From Arthrobacter sp. H16F315 (GTDB taxonomy: Bacteria; Actinomycetota; Actinomycetes; Actinomycetales; Micrococcaceae), in assembly GCF_024124825.1 (NCBI RefSeq), contig NZ_JAMXSS010000002.1, forward strand, positions 2,294,001-2,358,000: DNA of 64,000 nt. Reading direction: 5' to 3'. Numbering within the stretch: the first letter of the stretch is position 1; each line of letters begins with the position of its first letter. Positions 46,029 through 54,445 of the stretch are shown here, in pieces. The notes under the pieces are model-generated. The model had not been told where the DNA came from, did no database searches, and saw only the letters and a program-made list of their open reading frames with translations. The translations under genes and the position numbers were made by a program.

Positions 46029-46177
46029 GGCTGCGGCTCGGGCTGCCAGGGGGCCACGCCGCCGGGTTTGCCCAACATTGGCCGGTCGCACTGGCGTGTC
46101 GGCCGGGAACCGCCGGTGAGATACCGGGCCCGGGCGCAAAGGTGGGGGGACCGGCGGACACCTTGGCGCAGGCCGCC

Positions 46178-46750
46178 CTAATGCCCGAAGGGGTCCGGAT
46201 CCACACCGGGCATCCAGGTCAGACCAGGGACGCCCCAGCCGCTCTTTTTGGCTTGTTTTTTGGCTTGGCGCGAATACCGGTCGATCAGCTTGTTGACGTA
46301 CAACTTCCCGTCGAGGTGGTCGAATTCGTGCTGGATCACGCGCGCGAACCAGCCGGTCGCCTCGAAATCAACGGGGTTGCCGTCGCCGTCGAAGCCCTGC
46401 ACCCGGGCCCACTCCGCCCGCTTCAGCGGGTACTGCCCGCCGGGGAAGGACAGGCAGCCTTCCTCCTCCTCGTCCGGATCCGGCAGCGCGCCGGAAATCT
46501 TCGAGAGGGTCAGCACCGGGTTGACGACGGCGCCGGACGGCGGGGCGCCGTCGTCGTTGTCGTATTTGTAGATAAAGAGCCGTTTGCCGACGCCTACCTG
46601 GGGCGCGGCGAGACCGACGCCGTTGGCGGCGTCGTTGGTCTCGAACATGTCGGCGATGAGTGTCCGGAGCTCGTCGTCGAAGGCTGCAACCTCAGCTGCC
46701 CGGCGGTGCAGTACGGGCTCGCCCCAGATCGTAATGGGCAGAACTGTCAT
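46178..46750 (-). CDS. def: peptide deformylase
   Basis: Removes the formyl group from nascent proteins. The 190-aa protein has all three motifs: GVGLAAPQVG (44-53), EEGCLSFPG with metal ligand Cys99, and QHEFDHLDG with His141, Glu142 and His145. ATG 46750 (MTVLPITIWGEP) has AGAGGAA ten bases upstream; further upstream frame is antisense to the dehydrogenase tail. It follows the acyl-CoA dehydrogenase gene by 35 bases. Confidence 0.96.
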   Translation of the reverse strand: MTVLPITIWGEPVLHRRAAEVAAFDDELRTLIADMFETNDAANGVGLAAPQVGVGKRLFIYKYDNDDGAPPSGAVVNPVLTLSKISGALPDPDEEEEGCLSFPGGQYPLKRAEWARVQGFDGDGNPVDFEATGWFARVIQHEFDHLDGKLYVNKLIDRYSRQAKKQAKKSGWGVPGLTWMPGVDPDPFGH

Positions 46751-46785
46751 GTCAGAAACGTTCCTCTGTGCTAAGTGGTGGCGGG

Positions 46786-47940
46786 TCAGCCGGCGATGGT
46801 GCGGCCGACGACGTCGCGCATAATTTCGTTGGTGCCGCCGAAGATGGTCAGCAGCCGGGCGGCGAGGTAGGCCTGCGCCACCGGGTATTCCAGGATGTAG
46901 CCGTACCCGCCGTGCAGCTGCAGGCAACGGTCCGTGACGGACTTTGCCCGCTCGGACGCCCAGAGCTTCGCGCGTGCGGCGGTCGCGGCGTCGAGCTCTC
47001 CGGCATTAAAGGCCTGAATGGCCCGGTCAACGTACGTTTCGGTGACCTCGACCTCGGTGAGGATGTCGGCCAATTCAAAGCGGCTGTTCTGGAAATCGAT
47101 GATCCGCTCGCCGAAGGCATTGCGGTCTTTGGTGTACTGCACGGTCGCCTCGTAAACGGCACGCACGACGGCGGAGCTCGCCACCGCGATGGCCAGCCGG
47201 CCCTGGGGGAGCTGCTCCGCGCAGTACTGCAGGCCCTTTCCTTCCTCACCGACGAGGTCGGCGTGCGGGACGCGGACGTTGTCGAAGAACAGTTCCGCTG
47301 TGTCCGAGGCCTTCAGCCCCATCTTGTCCAGCTGCTTGCCGGTGTTGTAGCCCTCGCCCTTCCGGACCATAAACAGGGAGAAGGAGTTGTGGTTTCCGCG
47401 GCCGGTGCTGCCGTCGCTGCGGGCCAGGACCAGGGCGGCATCACCGGAGATGCCGTTGCCAATGAAGGTCTTCTGGCCGCTGATCAGCCAGTCATCGCCC
47501 TCGCGCACGGCTTTGGTGCGGATGCCGCGCAGGTCCGATCCGGCACCTGGCTCCGTCCAGGCAACCGAGGTGACCGTTTCGCCGGAGACCATGCCGGGAA
47601 GCCAGCGGCCTTTCAGCTCCTCGGAGCCGTAGGCCAGCAGGTGGGGGAGGACCATGTCATCATGGATATGGAACGCCAGGCCGACGGCGAGGTGGTTGCT
47701 CTTGGCGAATTCCTCATCCAGCACGGCGCGGAAGCGGTAGTCGTTCATGCCCAGGCCGCCGAACTCCTCCGGCACGGCCAGTCCCAACAGGCCCTGTTCA
47801 CCGGCGGCGGTCCACAGCGCCCGGGACATCATGTGGTCCGTGTCCCACTGGGCGTAGTGCGGCGCTACGGCCCGGGTGTTGAACTCGGCAGCCATCTCAC
47901 GGAACATCTCGTGGTCTTCTTCAAAAATCGTGCGCTTCAT
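46786..47940 (-). CDS. acyl-CoA dehydrogenase
   Basis: FAD enzyme of 384 aa that introduces a double bond into acyl-CoA. Signatures are VAWTEPGAGSDLRGI, FIGNGISGD, the helix RNAFGERIIDFQNSRFELAD, and the catalytic and FAD-binding QLHGGYGYILEYPV and FGGTNEIMRDVVGR. The chain-length or branched substrate cannot be read. It lies downstream of tRNA-His and upstream of def, all on the minus strand. Confidence 0.93.
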   Translation of the reverse strand: MKRTIFEEDHEMFREMAAEFNTRAVAPHYAQWDTDHMMSRALWTAAGEQGLLGLAVPEEFGGLGMNDYRFRAVLDEEFAKSNHLAVGLAFHIHDDMVLPHLLAYGSEELKGRWLPGMVSGETVTSVAWTEPGAGSDLRGIRTKAVREGDDWLISGQKTFIGNGISGDAALVLARSDGSTGRGNHNSFSLFMVRKGEGYNTGKQLDKMGLKASDTAELFFDNVRVPHADLVGEEGKGLQYCAEQLPQGRLAIAVASSAVVRAVYEATVQYTKDRNAFGERIIDFQNSRFELADILTEVEVTETYVDRAIQAFNAGELDAATAARAKLWASERAKSVTDRCLQLHGGYGYILEYPVAQAYLAARLLTIFGGTNEIMRDVVGRTIAG

Positions 47941-47979
47941 CGCGTTTCCTTTCGTTCACGGTTCCATGGACAGACAACA

Positions 47980-48009
47980 AAGGCCGCACCGGATATCCGG
48001 TACGGCCTT
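47980..48009 (-). terminator. terminator downstream of tRNA-His
   Basis: Two 15-base arms (47980-47994 and 47995-48009) that pair with one G:U, followed on the minus strand by TGTTGT. It lies between tRNA-His and the acyl-CoA dehydrogenase. Confidence 0.65.
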
Positions 48010-48047
48010 CGTCTAAGGTCGGACACTTACTGCCGTCCTTGATGCGG

Positions 48048-48120
48048 GTGAGCGACGGGGGTTGAACCCGCGACCTCCTGGACCACAACCAGGCGCTCTG
48101 CCAACTGAGCTACGCCCACC
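48048..48120 (-). tRNA. tRNA-His (anticodon GTG)
   Basis: Cloverleaf GTGGGCG...CGCTCAC, D stem GCTC/GAGC, anticodon stem CCTGG/CCAGG with loop TTGTGGT, and T arm GCGGG-TTCAACC-CCCGT. The extra G at position -1 is encoded (48120), opposite C73 (48048). CCA is not encoded. Confidence 0.96.
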
Positions 48121-48264
48121 ATGTGCCCCGCCATGCCTTCCGGCGGACCGGCTGGCTGAAAAGGCAACGACAAATAGCTTACCTGTTCTTCGGGGCCGCT
48201 TGTGCCACTTTTTGGGTTTTCGCCAAAAATTTCCGCAAACGTGGCGCAGATAACTCCGCTGCGG

Positions 48265-48914
48265 CTACGTCGCCGGCTGCCCGGACGGGGTCTGGGCAGC
48301 GGATTCCCGGCCGTTCCCGTGATGCTGCTGGCGATCCGCCGTGCGGTGACGCTGTCCGGGCCCGGTGCCGGCACAAAGACAGCCTCACGGTAGTAGCGCA
48401 ATTCATCAATGGAATCCTGGATGTCGCCCAGCGCCCGGTGGCCGCCGAGCTTGGCGGGGGACTGGAAGTAGGCCCGCGCGAACCAGCGTCGGGAGAGTTC
48501 CTTGATGGTGCTGACGTCGATGACCCGGTAGTGCAGGTGCTCCACCAGTTCCGGCATGTCCCGGGCCAGGAAGACGCGGTCGGTTCCGACCGAGTTGCCG
48601 CCCAGCGGCGCCTTCTTGGGATCCGGCACCCACTTCCTGATGTAGTCCAGGACGATGCCCTGGGCTTCCGCCATCGTCTTGCCGTGGGGCAGCTCCGCCA
48701 GGAGCCCGGAACGGGTGTGCATGTCACGGACAAAGTCGTTCATCTGCGCGAGGGCCGCGTCGTCGGGTTTGATAACGACGTCGACGCCGTCACCGAGGAT
48801 ATTCAGCTCAGAGTCCGTCACCAGCGCGGCTACCTCGATGAGGGCGTCGTCCTTGGTGTCCAGGCCGGTCATTTCGCAGTCGATCCAGACAATGCGTTCA
48901 TTAGATATAGGCAC
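48265..48914 (-). CDS. orn: oligoribonuclease, frameshifted at the 3' end
   Basis: 3'-5' exonuclease that degrades 2-5 nt RNA fragments. The DEDDh residues are visible: WIDCEMTGLD (ExoI), the GTDRVFLARDMPEL region (ExoII) and HRALGDIQDSI (ExoIII). The written frame does not stop but runs through the tRNA-His gene to 48027. Adding one base at the C3 run 48306-48308 gives a natural end (TAGESAAQTPSGQPAT) with TAG at 48265-48267, 216 aa. It starts at GTG 48914. Confidence 0.9.
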
Positions 48915-49040
48915 GCGCCCAGCCTACCGTTTCGTCGCCCGCGGGCGGTCCGGTGCTAGGATTTCGGGTACGCGGGGCGACGGAATTGTTTGTCTCCGCG
49001 GCGTGCCCCGGGCCCGTTCCAACGGCCGGCAGCGGGTGGA

Positions 49041-50630
49041 ATGAGCCCCCACAACAGATTGGACGATCCTGAGATGACGGCGCCTGTGCCTGCGGCGGGG
49101 AAAGCGGCTGCCGGCACGTCCCCGGCGGCAGCCGTTGCTGAGGTTGACAATGCACGTTCGCCGCTGCTGGCGGGATTCATCGGCTCCCTTTTTATGGCGA
49201 TCGGTTCCCTCGGCGTGGGCTGGCTGGCGCCCGCCTCGGACCTCCGCCGCGTCCCGCTGTTCATTTGGATGCGCACCGAAGCAATCGGGGTTGGCCTGTG
49301 CATTGTGCTGCTCGCCGTCGGCGGGATGCTCCTGGTCCGGTCCTGGCTCAGGCTTGGCCAGCGCGTGCGGGTGTGGGGTGCGCAGGCACGCAGGGCGACC
49401 CTGCAGGCGGTGGCGCTGTGGGGGCTGCCCATGATGTTCTCGGTTCCGCTGTTCAGCCGCGACGTCTACGCCTATATCGGGCAAGGCCGCCTGATGGTGG
49501 AGGGCTTCAACCCCTACGAAAACGGCATCTCCGCGCTGTCGAACTATTTCCAGCTTGGGGCCGACAAAATGTGGACCGAGGCGCCGGTGCCTTACGGACA
49601 GCTCTTCCTCTGGATCGAGCAGCTTGTGGTCTGGTCCACCAACGTGCACCCCGAGGCCAGCATTATGCTCTTCCGCCTTGCCGCGCTGGCGGGGATCGTG
49701 CTGTGTATCGTCTACGTGCCCAAGCTCGCCGAACTCCACGGTGTTAACCCGCACCGCGCGCTGTGGCTGACCGCCGCCAATCCGCTTTTCCTCACCAACT
49801 TCATCGCCAGCGTCCACAACGACGCCCTGATGATCGGTCTGGCCCTGGCCGGGCTGTACTACTGCGCTACCCGGCGCGTCATCCGCGGCCTGGTCCTGGT
49901 GACCCTGTCCGTCTCGGTCAAGCCCATCACCATCGTTTTCCTGCCCTTCATTGGTTTGCTCTGGGCCGGAAAGAACGCCGGCTGGCCGCGCAAATTCGTT
50001 TTCTGGGGGCTCACCGCCGGCATCAGCCTCGCCCTGTTGTACGCCATGAGCCTGGTCAACGGCTTCGGCTTCGGCTGGATTAACGGCCTCTCCGCGCCGG
50101 GCAGCATCTGGATCTGGTACGCCCCGGTCGGGCTGCTGGGCCTGGTGGTCGCCTCGATCTTCAACGCCTTCGGACTTGACGGCTGGGGACTGGCCAAATG
50201 GGTCTACGACGCCGGTAAGCTGCTCGCGCTCGGCATCATCGCCTGGCAGATCTTCCGCGGCGACTACGACCGCCTGATTCGGCGGCTCGCCCTGGCGTTC
50301 GCCGCCGTCGTCATCCTCGCCCCGATGATCCAGTCCTGGTACGTGGTGTGGCTGATCCCGCTCTTCGCCCTCACCGGAATCCGGGACGACTGGCAGGTCA
50401 AAGCGCTCTACTTCATCGTGTCGTTCTTTATGGTGTACGCCATCTCGGACCAGCTGGAAGTCTTCCCCTACCTGCAGACAGCCGATCTGGGCCTGGCGTT
50501 GGCCCTGGCCAGGAACGCCGCGGCGATCATCGCCCTGCTGTTTGCCCTGTACCTGATCTTCCTCGACCCCAAGACCAAGCTGCTCTTCAGCAAAACCGAG
50601 GACCCAGTCAGCAGCCGCCCGATCATTTAA
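49041..50630 (+). CDS. GT-C membrane mannosyltransferase, MptA/MptB-like
   Basis: A 529-aa polytopic membrane protein with about 12 or more hydrophobic segments. The conserved first-loop motif SRDVYAYIGQGRLMVEG resembles actinobacterial polyprenol-phosphomannose-dependent alpha-1,6-mannosyltransferases, which extend cell-envelope mannans; SVHNDALMIGLAL is a second conserved block. The donor and acceptor here are inferred. ATG 49041 follows GGTGGA closely; ATG 49074 is an alternative. It converges with the AlkD-like gene, overlapping by eight bases. Confidence 0.82.
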   Translation: MSPHNRLDDPEMTAPVPAAGKAAAGTSPAAAVAEVDNARSPLLAGFIGSLFMAIGSLGVGWLAPASDLRRVPLFIWMRTEAIGVGLCIVLLAVGGMLLVRSWLRLGQRVRVWGAQARRATLQAVALWGLPMMFSVPLFSRDVYAYIGQGRLMVEGFNPYENGISALSNYFQLGADKMWTEAPVPYGQLFLWIEQLVVWSTNVHPEASIMLFRLAALAGIVLCIVYVPKLAELHGVNPHRALWLTAANPLFLTNFIASVHNDALMIGLALAGLYYCATRRVIRGLVLVTLSVSVKPITIVFLPFIGLLWAGKNAGWPRKFVFWGLTAGISLALLYAMSLVNGFGFGWINGLSAPGSIWIWYAPVGLLGLVVASIFNAFGLDGWGLAKWVYDAGKLLALGIIAWQIFRGDYDRLIRRLALAFAAVVILAPMIQSWYVVWLIPLFALTGIRDDWQVKALYFIVSFFMVYAISDQLEVFPYLQTADLGLALALARNAAAIIALLFALYLIFLDPKTKLLFSKTEDPVSSRPII

Positions 50631-51303
50631 GCTTCCGGAGGGCTTCCCGCAGGGAGAGCGGGCTGAGCTCTTCGCGGTGCCGTGCCGCGAACTCCCGGAC
50701 CCATTTCGGATCCGTGCCGGCGTAGTCACGCAGGGCCCAGCCAATTGCCTTCCGGATGAAGAATTCCCGGTCGGCCAGATTGGGCTCGATAACTGCTGCC
50801 AGCAGGGCACGATCCGTTGCGGATTTGGCGCCCAGCTGGGCCGTGATGGCGGCGCGCCGGATCCAGAAGTCCGGGTCGGTACTCCAGCGGCGCAGCGCGG
50901 GGGACACCTGCCCCGGGTGTGTCTGCAGCAGATCGCACAGCCGGTGCGGCACTCCGTCCACCAGGTCCCACCAGGCTCCGCTGCGGATAATTTCCTCGTA
51001 GACCGGCAGCATGCCCAACTCACCGGTGGCCAGCTTGAGGCCAGTGAGATCGATGGCCGCGTGGCGTTCTTCACGCCAGTTTGCGCTGCGCCACAGTTCC
51101 AGGACGCCGGAGAGCAAGTCCTCAAGGGAGCCGGGAGGCAGTTCGCCGGCGGCTGCCTTGACGATCCGACGGATCTCGGGAACCCGGACCCCCAGCGAGG
51201 GCAATCCGGACTTCAGGTAGGCCTGCGCCCTGGCTGCCCGCGCGGGATCTGCTGCCGCCTGCAGGCGGGAGCGGATCGCGGACAGAAGTTCAGCGGTGGC
51301 CAT
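50623..51303 (-). CDS. DNA alkylation repair protein, AlkD-like
   Basis: A 226-aa all-helical HEAT-repeat-like protein. Typical features are YLKSGLPSLGVRVPEIR near residue 29, HAAIDLTGLK, WWDLVDGVPH and FFIRKAIGWALRDYA. AlkD-type glycosylases excise alkylated bases without base flipping. Catalytic competence is not tested here. It converges with the mannosyltransferase gene and is divergent from map over about 50 bases. Confidence 0.9.
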   Translation of the reverse strand: MATAELLSAIRSRLQAAADPARAARAQAYLKSGLPSLGVRVPEIRRIVKAAAGELPPGSLEDLLSGVLELWRSANWREERHAAIDLTGLKLATGELGMLPVYEEIIRSGAWWDLVDGVPHRLCDLLQTHPGQVSPALRRWSTDPDFWIRRAAITAQLGAKSATDRALLAAVIEPNLADREFFIRKAIGWALRDYAGTDPKWVREFAARHREELSPLSLREALRKLK

Positions 51304-51353
51304 AAGGACACTTTAGCTACGCTCCGGCGGGCCCTAGAGTGGAGCTCATGTCA

Positions 51354-52115
51354 ATGATCAAGACGCCCGCCGAAATTGCCCTGATGCGCGAAGCCGGCCG
51401 GGTAGTGGCCATCACGCTGCAGCGCGTCCGTGAGGCCGCCGCAGTTGGTGTGTCCCTGAAGGAACTGGACGAGGTGGCCGCGGCGACTATTGCCGCCGCC
51501 GGGGCAACACCGGCGTTCCTGAACTACAAGCCACGGTGGGCCGCTGTGCCGTTTCCCGGCGTGATCTGCACGTCCGTCAACGACGCCGTGGTGCACGGCA
51601 TCCCGAACGGCTACCGGCTCCAGGACGGTGACCTGCTCAGCGTGGACTGCGGCGCGTTCCTTGAGGGCTGGTGCGGCGACGCTGCCATAAGCTTTATCGT
51701 CGGCACCGCCGACCCGGCGGACCAGGCGCTGATTGATGCAACGGACGCGGCACTGGCCCGGGGCATCGAGGCCGCGAGGATCGGCAACAAGATGGGGGAC
51801 CTGGGCTACGCCGTCGGCGGTGCATCACGCCGCGCAGGCTACGGGATGCTGGCAGACCACGGCGGCCACGGAATCGGCACGACCATGCACGCGGACCCGC
51901 ACGTTCCCAACGACGGCCGGCCCGGCCGCGGCATCAAGCTGACTGAAGGTCTTGTCATCGCCATCGAGCCGATGCTGATCCTGGGCGGCAACGATGAGTA
52001 CTTCCACGACGACGACGAATGGACGCTTCGCTCGGCCAACGGCCGCCGTGCCGCACACAGCGAACACACCGTCGCGATCACAAAAGACGGTCCGCTGATC
52101 CTGACCCTGCCCTAG
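51354..52115 (+). CDS. map: methionine aminopeptidase, type I
   Basis: Removes N-terminal methionine. The five metal ligands are visible: two Asp in SVDCGAFLEGWCGDAAISF, His in DHGGHGIGTTMH, Glu in AIEPMLI and Glu in AHSEHTVAI. Length is about 253 aa. The ATG at 51354 (MIKTPAEIALMREAG) is preferred because GGAG is nine bases upstream. ATG 51348 adds two residues and is only three bases from it. There is no SH3-like zinc-finger extension. Confidence 0.94.
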   Translation: MIKTPAEIALMREAGRVVAITLQRVREAAAVGVSLKELDEVAAATIAAAGATPAFLNYKPRWAAVPFPGVICTSVNDAVVHGIPNGYRLQDGDLLSVDCGAFLEGWCGDAAISFIVGTADPADQALIDATDAALARGIEAARIGNKMGDLGYAVGGASRRAGYGMLADHGGHGIGTTMHADPHVPNDGRPGRGIKLTEGLVIAIEPMLILGGNDEYFHDDDEWTLRSANGRRAAHSEHTVAITKDGPLILTLP

Positions 52116-52193
52116 ATGGTGGTGGCGGGCCAGCCGGGGCGGCGGGGCGTACGACGGCGAGTCCCGGCGTTGCGTCGCCGGGGCCGGACGTTA

Positions 52194-52715
52194 TCAGCGG
52201 GTATGCGTCCCCGTGCCGGCGCGTCGGCCGACGCGCTGGCGGTGCGCGGCGAGCCGCAGCTGAATGATGCGGGCGGCTCCGGCGATGGCGACCAGCACGC
52301 CGCCGCCAACTGCCGCGATGAACAGTGCAATGCCGAGCGGCACCGAGCCCTCCAGGCCAAAGAACTTCACAAGGACATATTCCTGGTTCTGCAGGATAAA
52401 GGCGATGAGCAGGATCAGCACGACCAGTGCTGCGGCGACAGCTGCCCAGACCATACCCGCACGGGTAACCCGGCGCGGTTCCGCGGCGGGCGACGATGCC
52501 TCGGGCTGGTGCGGCAGCGGCGTGTCCTTGTGTTCCGGCGGCGTCGCGGGGGTGGCCGGAATCGTGACTGGGGCGGAGGCCCGTTCGGTGCCGGTTGCCG
52601 GCGGCTCTGCAGGGTTCCCCGCCGGTCCGGACGCGGCGGGGGCCGATTCCGGGTAGCGGGGGGTCCCGGCGTCGTTGGGATCGTGGGGATCGAATTCCCG
52701 GGGTGTCTGCGTCAT
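52194..52715 (-). CDS. LapA-domain (DUF1049) membrane protein
   Basis: A 173-aa protein. A long Pro/Ala/Glu-rich hydrophilic N-terminus (about 85 residues) precedes a LapA-like pair of transmembrane segments (VWAAVAAALVVLILLIAFIL and LGIALFIAAVGGGVLVAIAG) joined by QNQEYVLVKFFGLEGSVP. A short basic tail closes it. In proteobacteria LapA aids LPS assembly; in this Gram-positive setting the role is unknown. ATG 52715, with AAAGG upstream. Confidence 0.85.
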   Translation of the reverse strand: MTQTPREFDPHDPNDAGTPRYPESAPAASGPAGNPAEPPATGTERASAPVTIPATPATPPEHKDTPLPHQPEASSPAAEPRRVTRAGMVWAAVAAALVVLILLIAFILQNQEYVLVKFFGLEGSVPLGIALFIAAVGGGVLVAIAGAARIIQLRLAAHRQRVGRRAGTGTHTR

Positions 52716-52847
52716 GGCGGCGTACCTTTCGTTGCGTGCGGGCGCGCCGTCATGCCCGGCGCCGTGCTTGTGTACTAATACTAAGTGTGCTGATCGCAGA
52801 AGGTCGACGTGCGGGCCGAGGACGTGCCGGAACCGCGCCCGCTGCCG

Positions 52848-52897
52848 AAAAGTGCGGCCCTGACCTGCGGAACGTTCCGGCAGGCCAGAGCCGCACT
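52848..52897 (-). terminator. terminator of tRNA-Arg
   Basis: AGTGCGGC near the tRNA end pairs with GCCGCACT, with further pairing CCTGC/GCAGG and a tip CGGAACGTTCCG, followed on the minus strand by TTTT. It starts two bases beyond the tRNA CCA end. Confidence 0.8.
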
Positions 52898-52898
52898 C

Positions 52899-52974
52899 TG
52901 GTGCCCCAGGAGGGAATCGAACCCCCGACCGGCGGATTAGAAGGCCGCTGCTCTATCCCCTGAGCTACTGGGGC
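52899..52974 (-). tRNA. tRNA-Arg (anticodon TCT)
   Basis: Acceptor GCCCCAG/CTGGGGC, D stem GCTC/GAGC, anticodon loop CTTCTAA (anticodon TCT, AGA codons), and T arm GGGGG-TTCGATT-CCCTC. CCA is encoded at 52901-52899. Confidence 0.95.
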
Positions 52975-53202
52975 AAGACGGCATAACTGCCGGCTGTTGC
53001 CGGGAGATGCCTCCACGAGTTTACCGTGCCCTCAGAGTGTCCGCTGTCAGGAACACCCGGTAGCCCGGACAGTGCGGCAGACACCCCGCTGGGGCCGGAT
53101 CCGGGTTTTCCACATGCCCCCTTTTGCTCCTCGCGGAGTCCGCTTCCCGGCGCGATGCTGAAGGAGCCGGCTAGGCACAACATTTCGAGACAGGACATGA
53201 GC

Positions 53203-53769
53203 ATGAGTGACAACATCACGGTCCGTGGCTTCGTCGCCACGGAGATCACGAGTTCGACGACGCCGGGTGGGGTGGCGACGGCGAAATTCCGCATCGGGTC
53301 CACCGAACGGCGGTACGACCGCGCCACGAACGCCTGGGTGGACGGCAACACCAACTGGTTTACGGTCCAGGGCTACCGGCAGCTGGCAGGAAACATCGGT
53401 TGCAGCATCAAGAAAGGCCAGCGAGTCATCGTGGTTGGCCGGCTCAAGTTAAGGAGCTGGGAAAAGGACGGCCGGATCTACCACGCAGTCGAGATCGATG
53501 CCGAGTCAGTAGGCCACGACCTTATGTGGGGTTCCGCCAACTTCATCCGGACGGCCGCCAATGGCTCGGCGACGGCCCCGGGTCCCTCCGGTTCGCCGCC
53601 CGCTTTCCCGGACGGCAGCCCCGAGGGTGGGCCGCTGGAGGACCAAGGCCACGAAGGGCGGGACGAGGATGACGGACCCGCTTCCCGCACAGTCTTTGTC
53701 GACGAAATCAGCGGCGACGTAGAGGAACTCGACGAGGAAACGGGGGAGCTGAAAGGGGCCGCCGCCTGA
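53203..53769 (+). CDS. ssb: single-stranded DNA-binding protein
   Basis: A 188-aa SSB paralog. OB fold in about residues 1-110: ITVRGFVATEI, ATAKFRIGSTERRYDR, NWFTVQGYRQLAGNI and GQRVIVVGRLKLRSWEKDGR. The tail is acidic but ends ELKGAAA and lacks the usual C-terminal DDDIPF-like partner-binding peptide, so it is likely a specialised SSB rather than the replication SSB. AGGA is seven bases before ATG 53203; ATG 53197 is possible. Confidence 0.9.
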   Translation: MSDNITVRGFVATEITSSTTPGGVATAKFRIGSTERRYDRATNAWVDGNTNWFTVQGYRQLAGNIGCSIKKGQRVIVVGRLKLRSWEKDGRIYHAVEIDAESVGHDLMWGSANFIRTAANGSATAPGPSGSPPAFPDGSPEGGPLEDQGHEGRDEDDGPASRTVFVDEISGDVEELDEETGELKGAAA

Positions 53770-53871
53770 CGCTCCGGCCGCTGACCCATCGGCGCAGCGG
53801 CGACGGCCGTGTTGCAGCCAACCCCTGGCGGGTTCAATGCGGCAGCCCCGGGGCCGTGCCAGAATGACCGG

Positions 53872-54369
53872 GTGAAGCGATCCAGAACCGGCAGCCGCGG
53901 CGCAGCATCCGTCCCGGCGCGGGCCAGTGCGCTCGCCCTGGTTCTTGCCCTGGTGTTCACGGCTGGGATCGGGTGCTCGGCGCCGTCGGAATCCGGCGGC
54001 GGAGACGAAGCCACTCCGTCCGCCGGGGTAGCGGCCGTCGCGCACGGCGGCACTACCATTCCCGCCCCGGACGCTGCGCTGTCGGACGCAAAAGCCCGGC
54101 TCGAAGCAGCCCTTCGGCCGCTCGCCGCGGCCGACGCGAAGCCCGGGACGGAAAGGATCCGCACCGCGCTGACGGACGCGGGGTTCCCCGCCGACAGTGG
54201 AGAGGTCACGGCAAGCAAGACCCCCACCGGGCTGGACACGGACGCGGTTGAAGTTGCCGTGCAGGTAGACCGGAACTGCATCATCGCCCAGCTTCGCAAT
54301 GGCACGGTCACGGCGTCCGTCCTGCCGGTCCTCGCTGATGGCGGCTGTTTCGTTGGTACCCCGGGTTGA
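53872..54369 (+). CDS. hypothetical lipoprotein, DUF6993-like
   Basis: A 165-aa protein with a signal peptide (ALALVLALVFTAGIGCS) and lipobox-like AGIGC. The mature domain has LTDAGFPADSGEVTASKTPTGL and DRNCIIAQLRNGTVTASVLPVL with two conserved-looking cysteines (NCII and GGCFVG). This resembles proteins grouped as DUF6993 in Micrococcaceae; I recall the pattern but cannot search it. It starts at GTG 53872, about 100 bases after ssb. Confidence 0.7.
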   Translation: MKRSRTGSRGAASVPARASALALVLALVFTAGIGCSAPSESGGGDEATPSAGVAAVAHGGTTIPAPDAALSDAKARLEAALRPLAAADAKPGTERIRTALTDAGFPADSGEVTASKTPTGLDTDAVEVAVQVDRNCIIAQLRNGTVTASVLPVLADGGCFVGTPG

Positions 54370-54445
54370 GTCCGGCCCGCCGTCACGGAGTACCCCAGGG
54401 CTACAGGATGTGAGTTATCCCGGCCGAACCACTAGATTTGTAGGC

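Noticed and set aside
48924..51125. 733-codon minus-strand open frame across the mannosyltransferase and AlkD-like genes
   Set aside because: Antisense shadow; the product is Gly/Gln/Asp-rich repeats of no family, and the plus-strand membrane protein has clear motifs.
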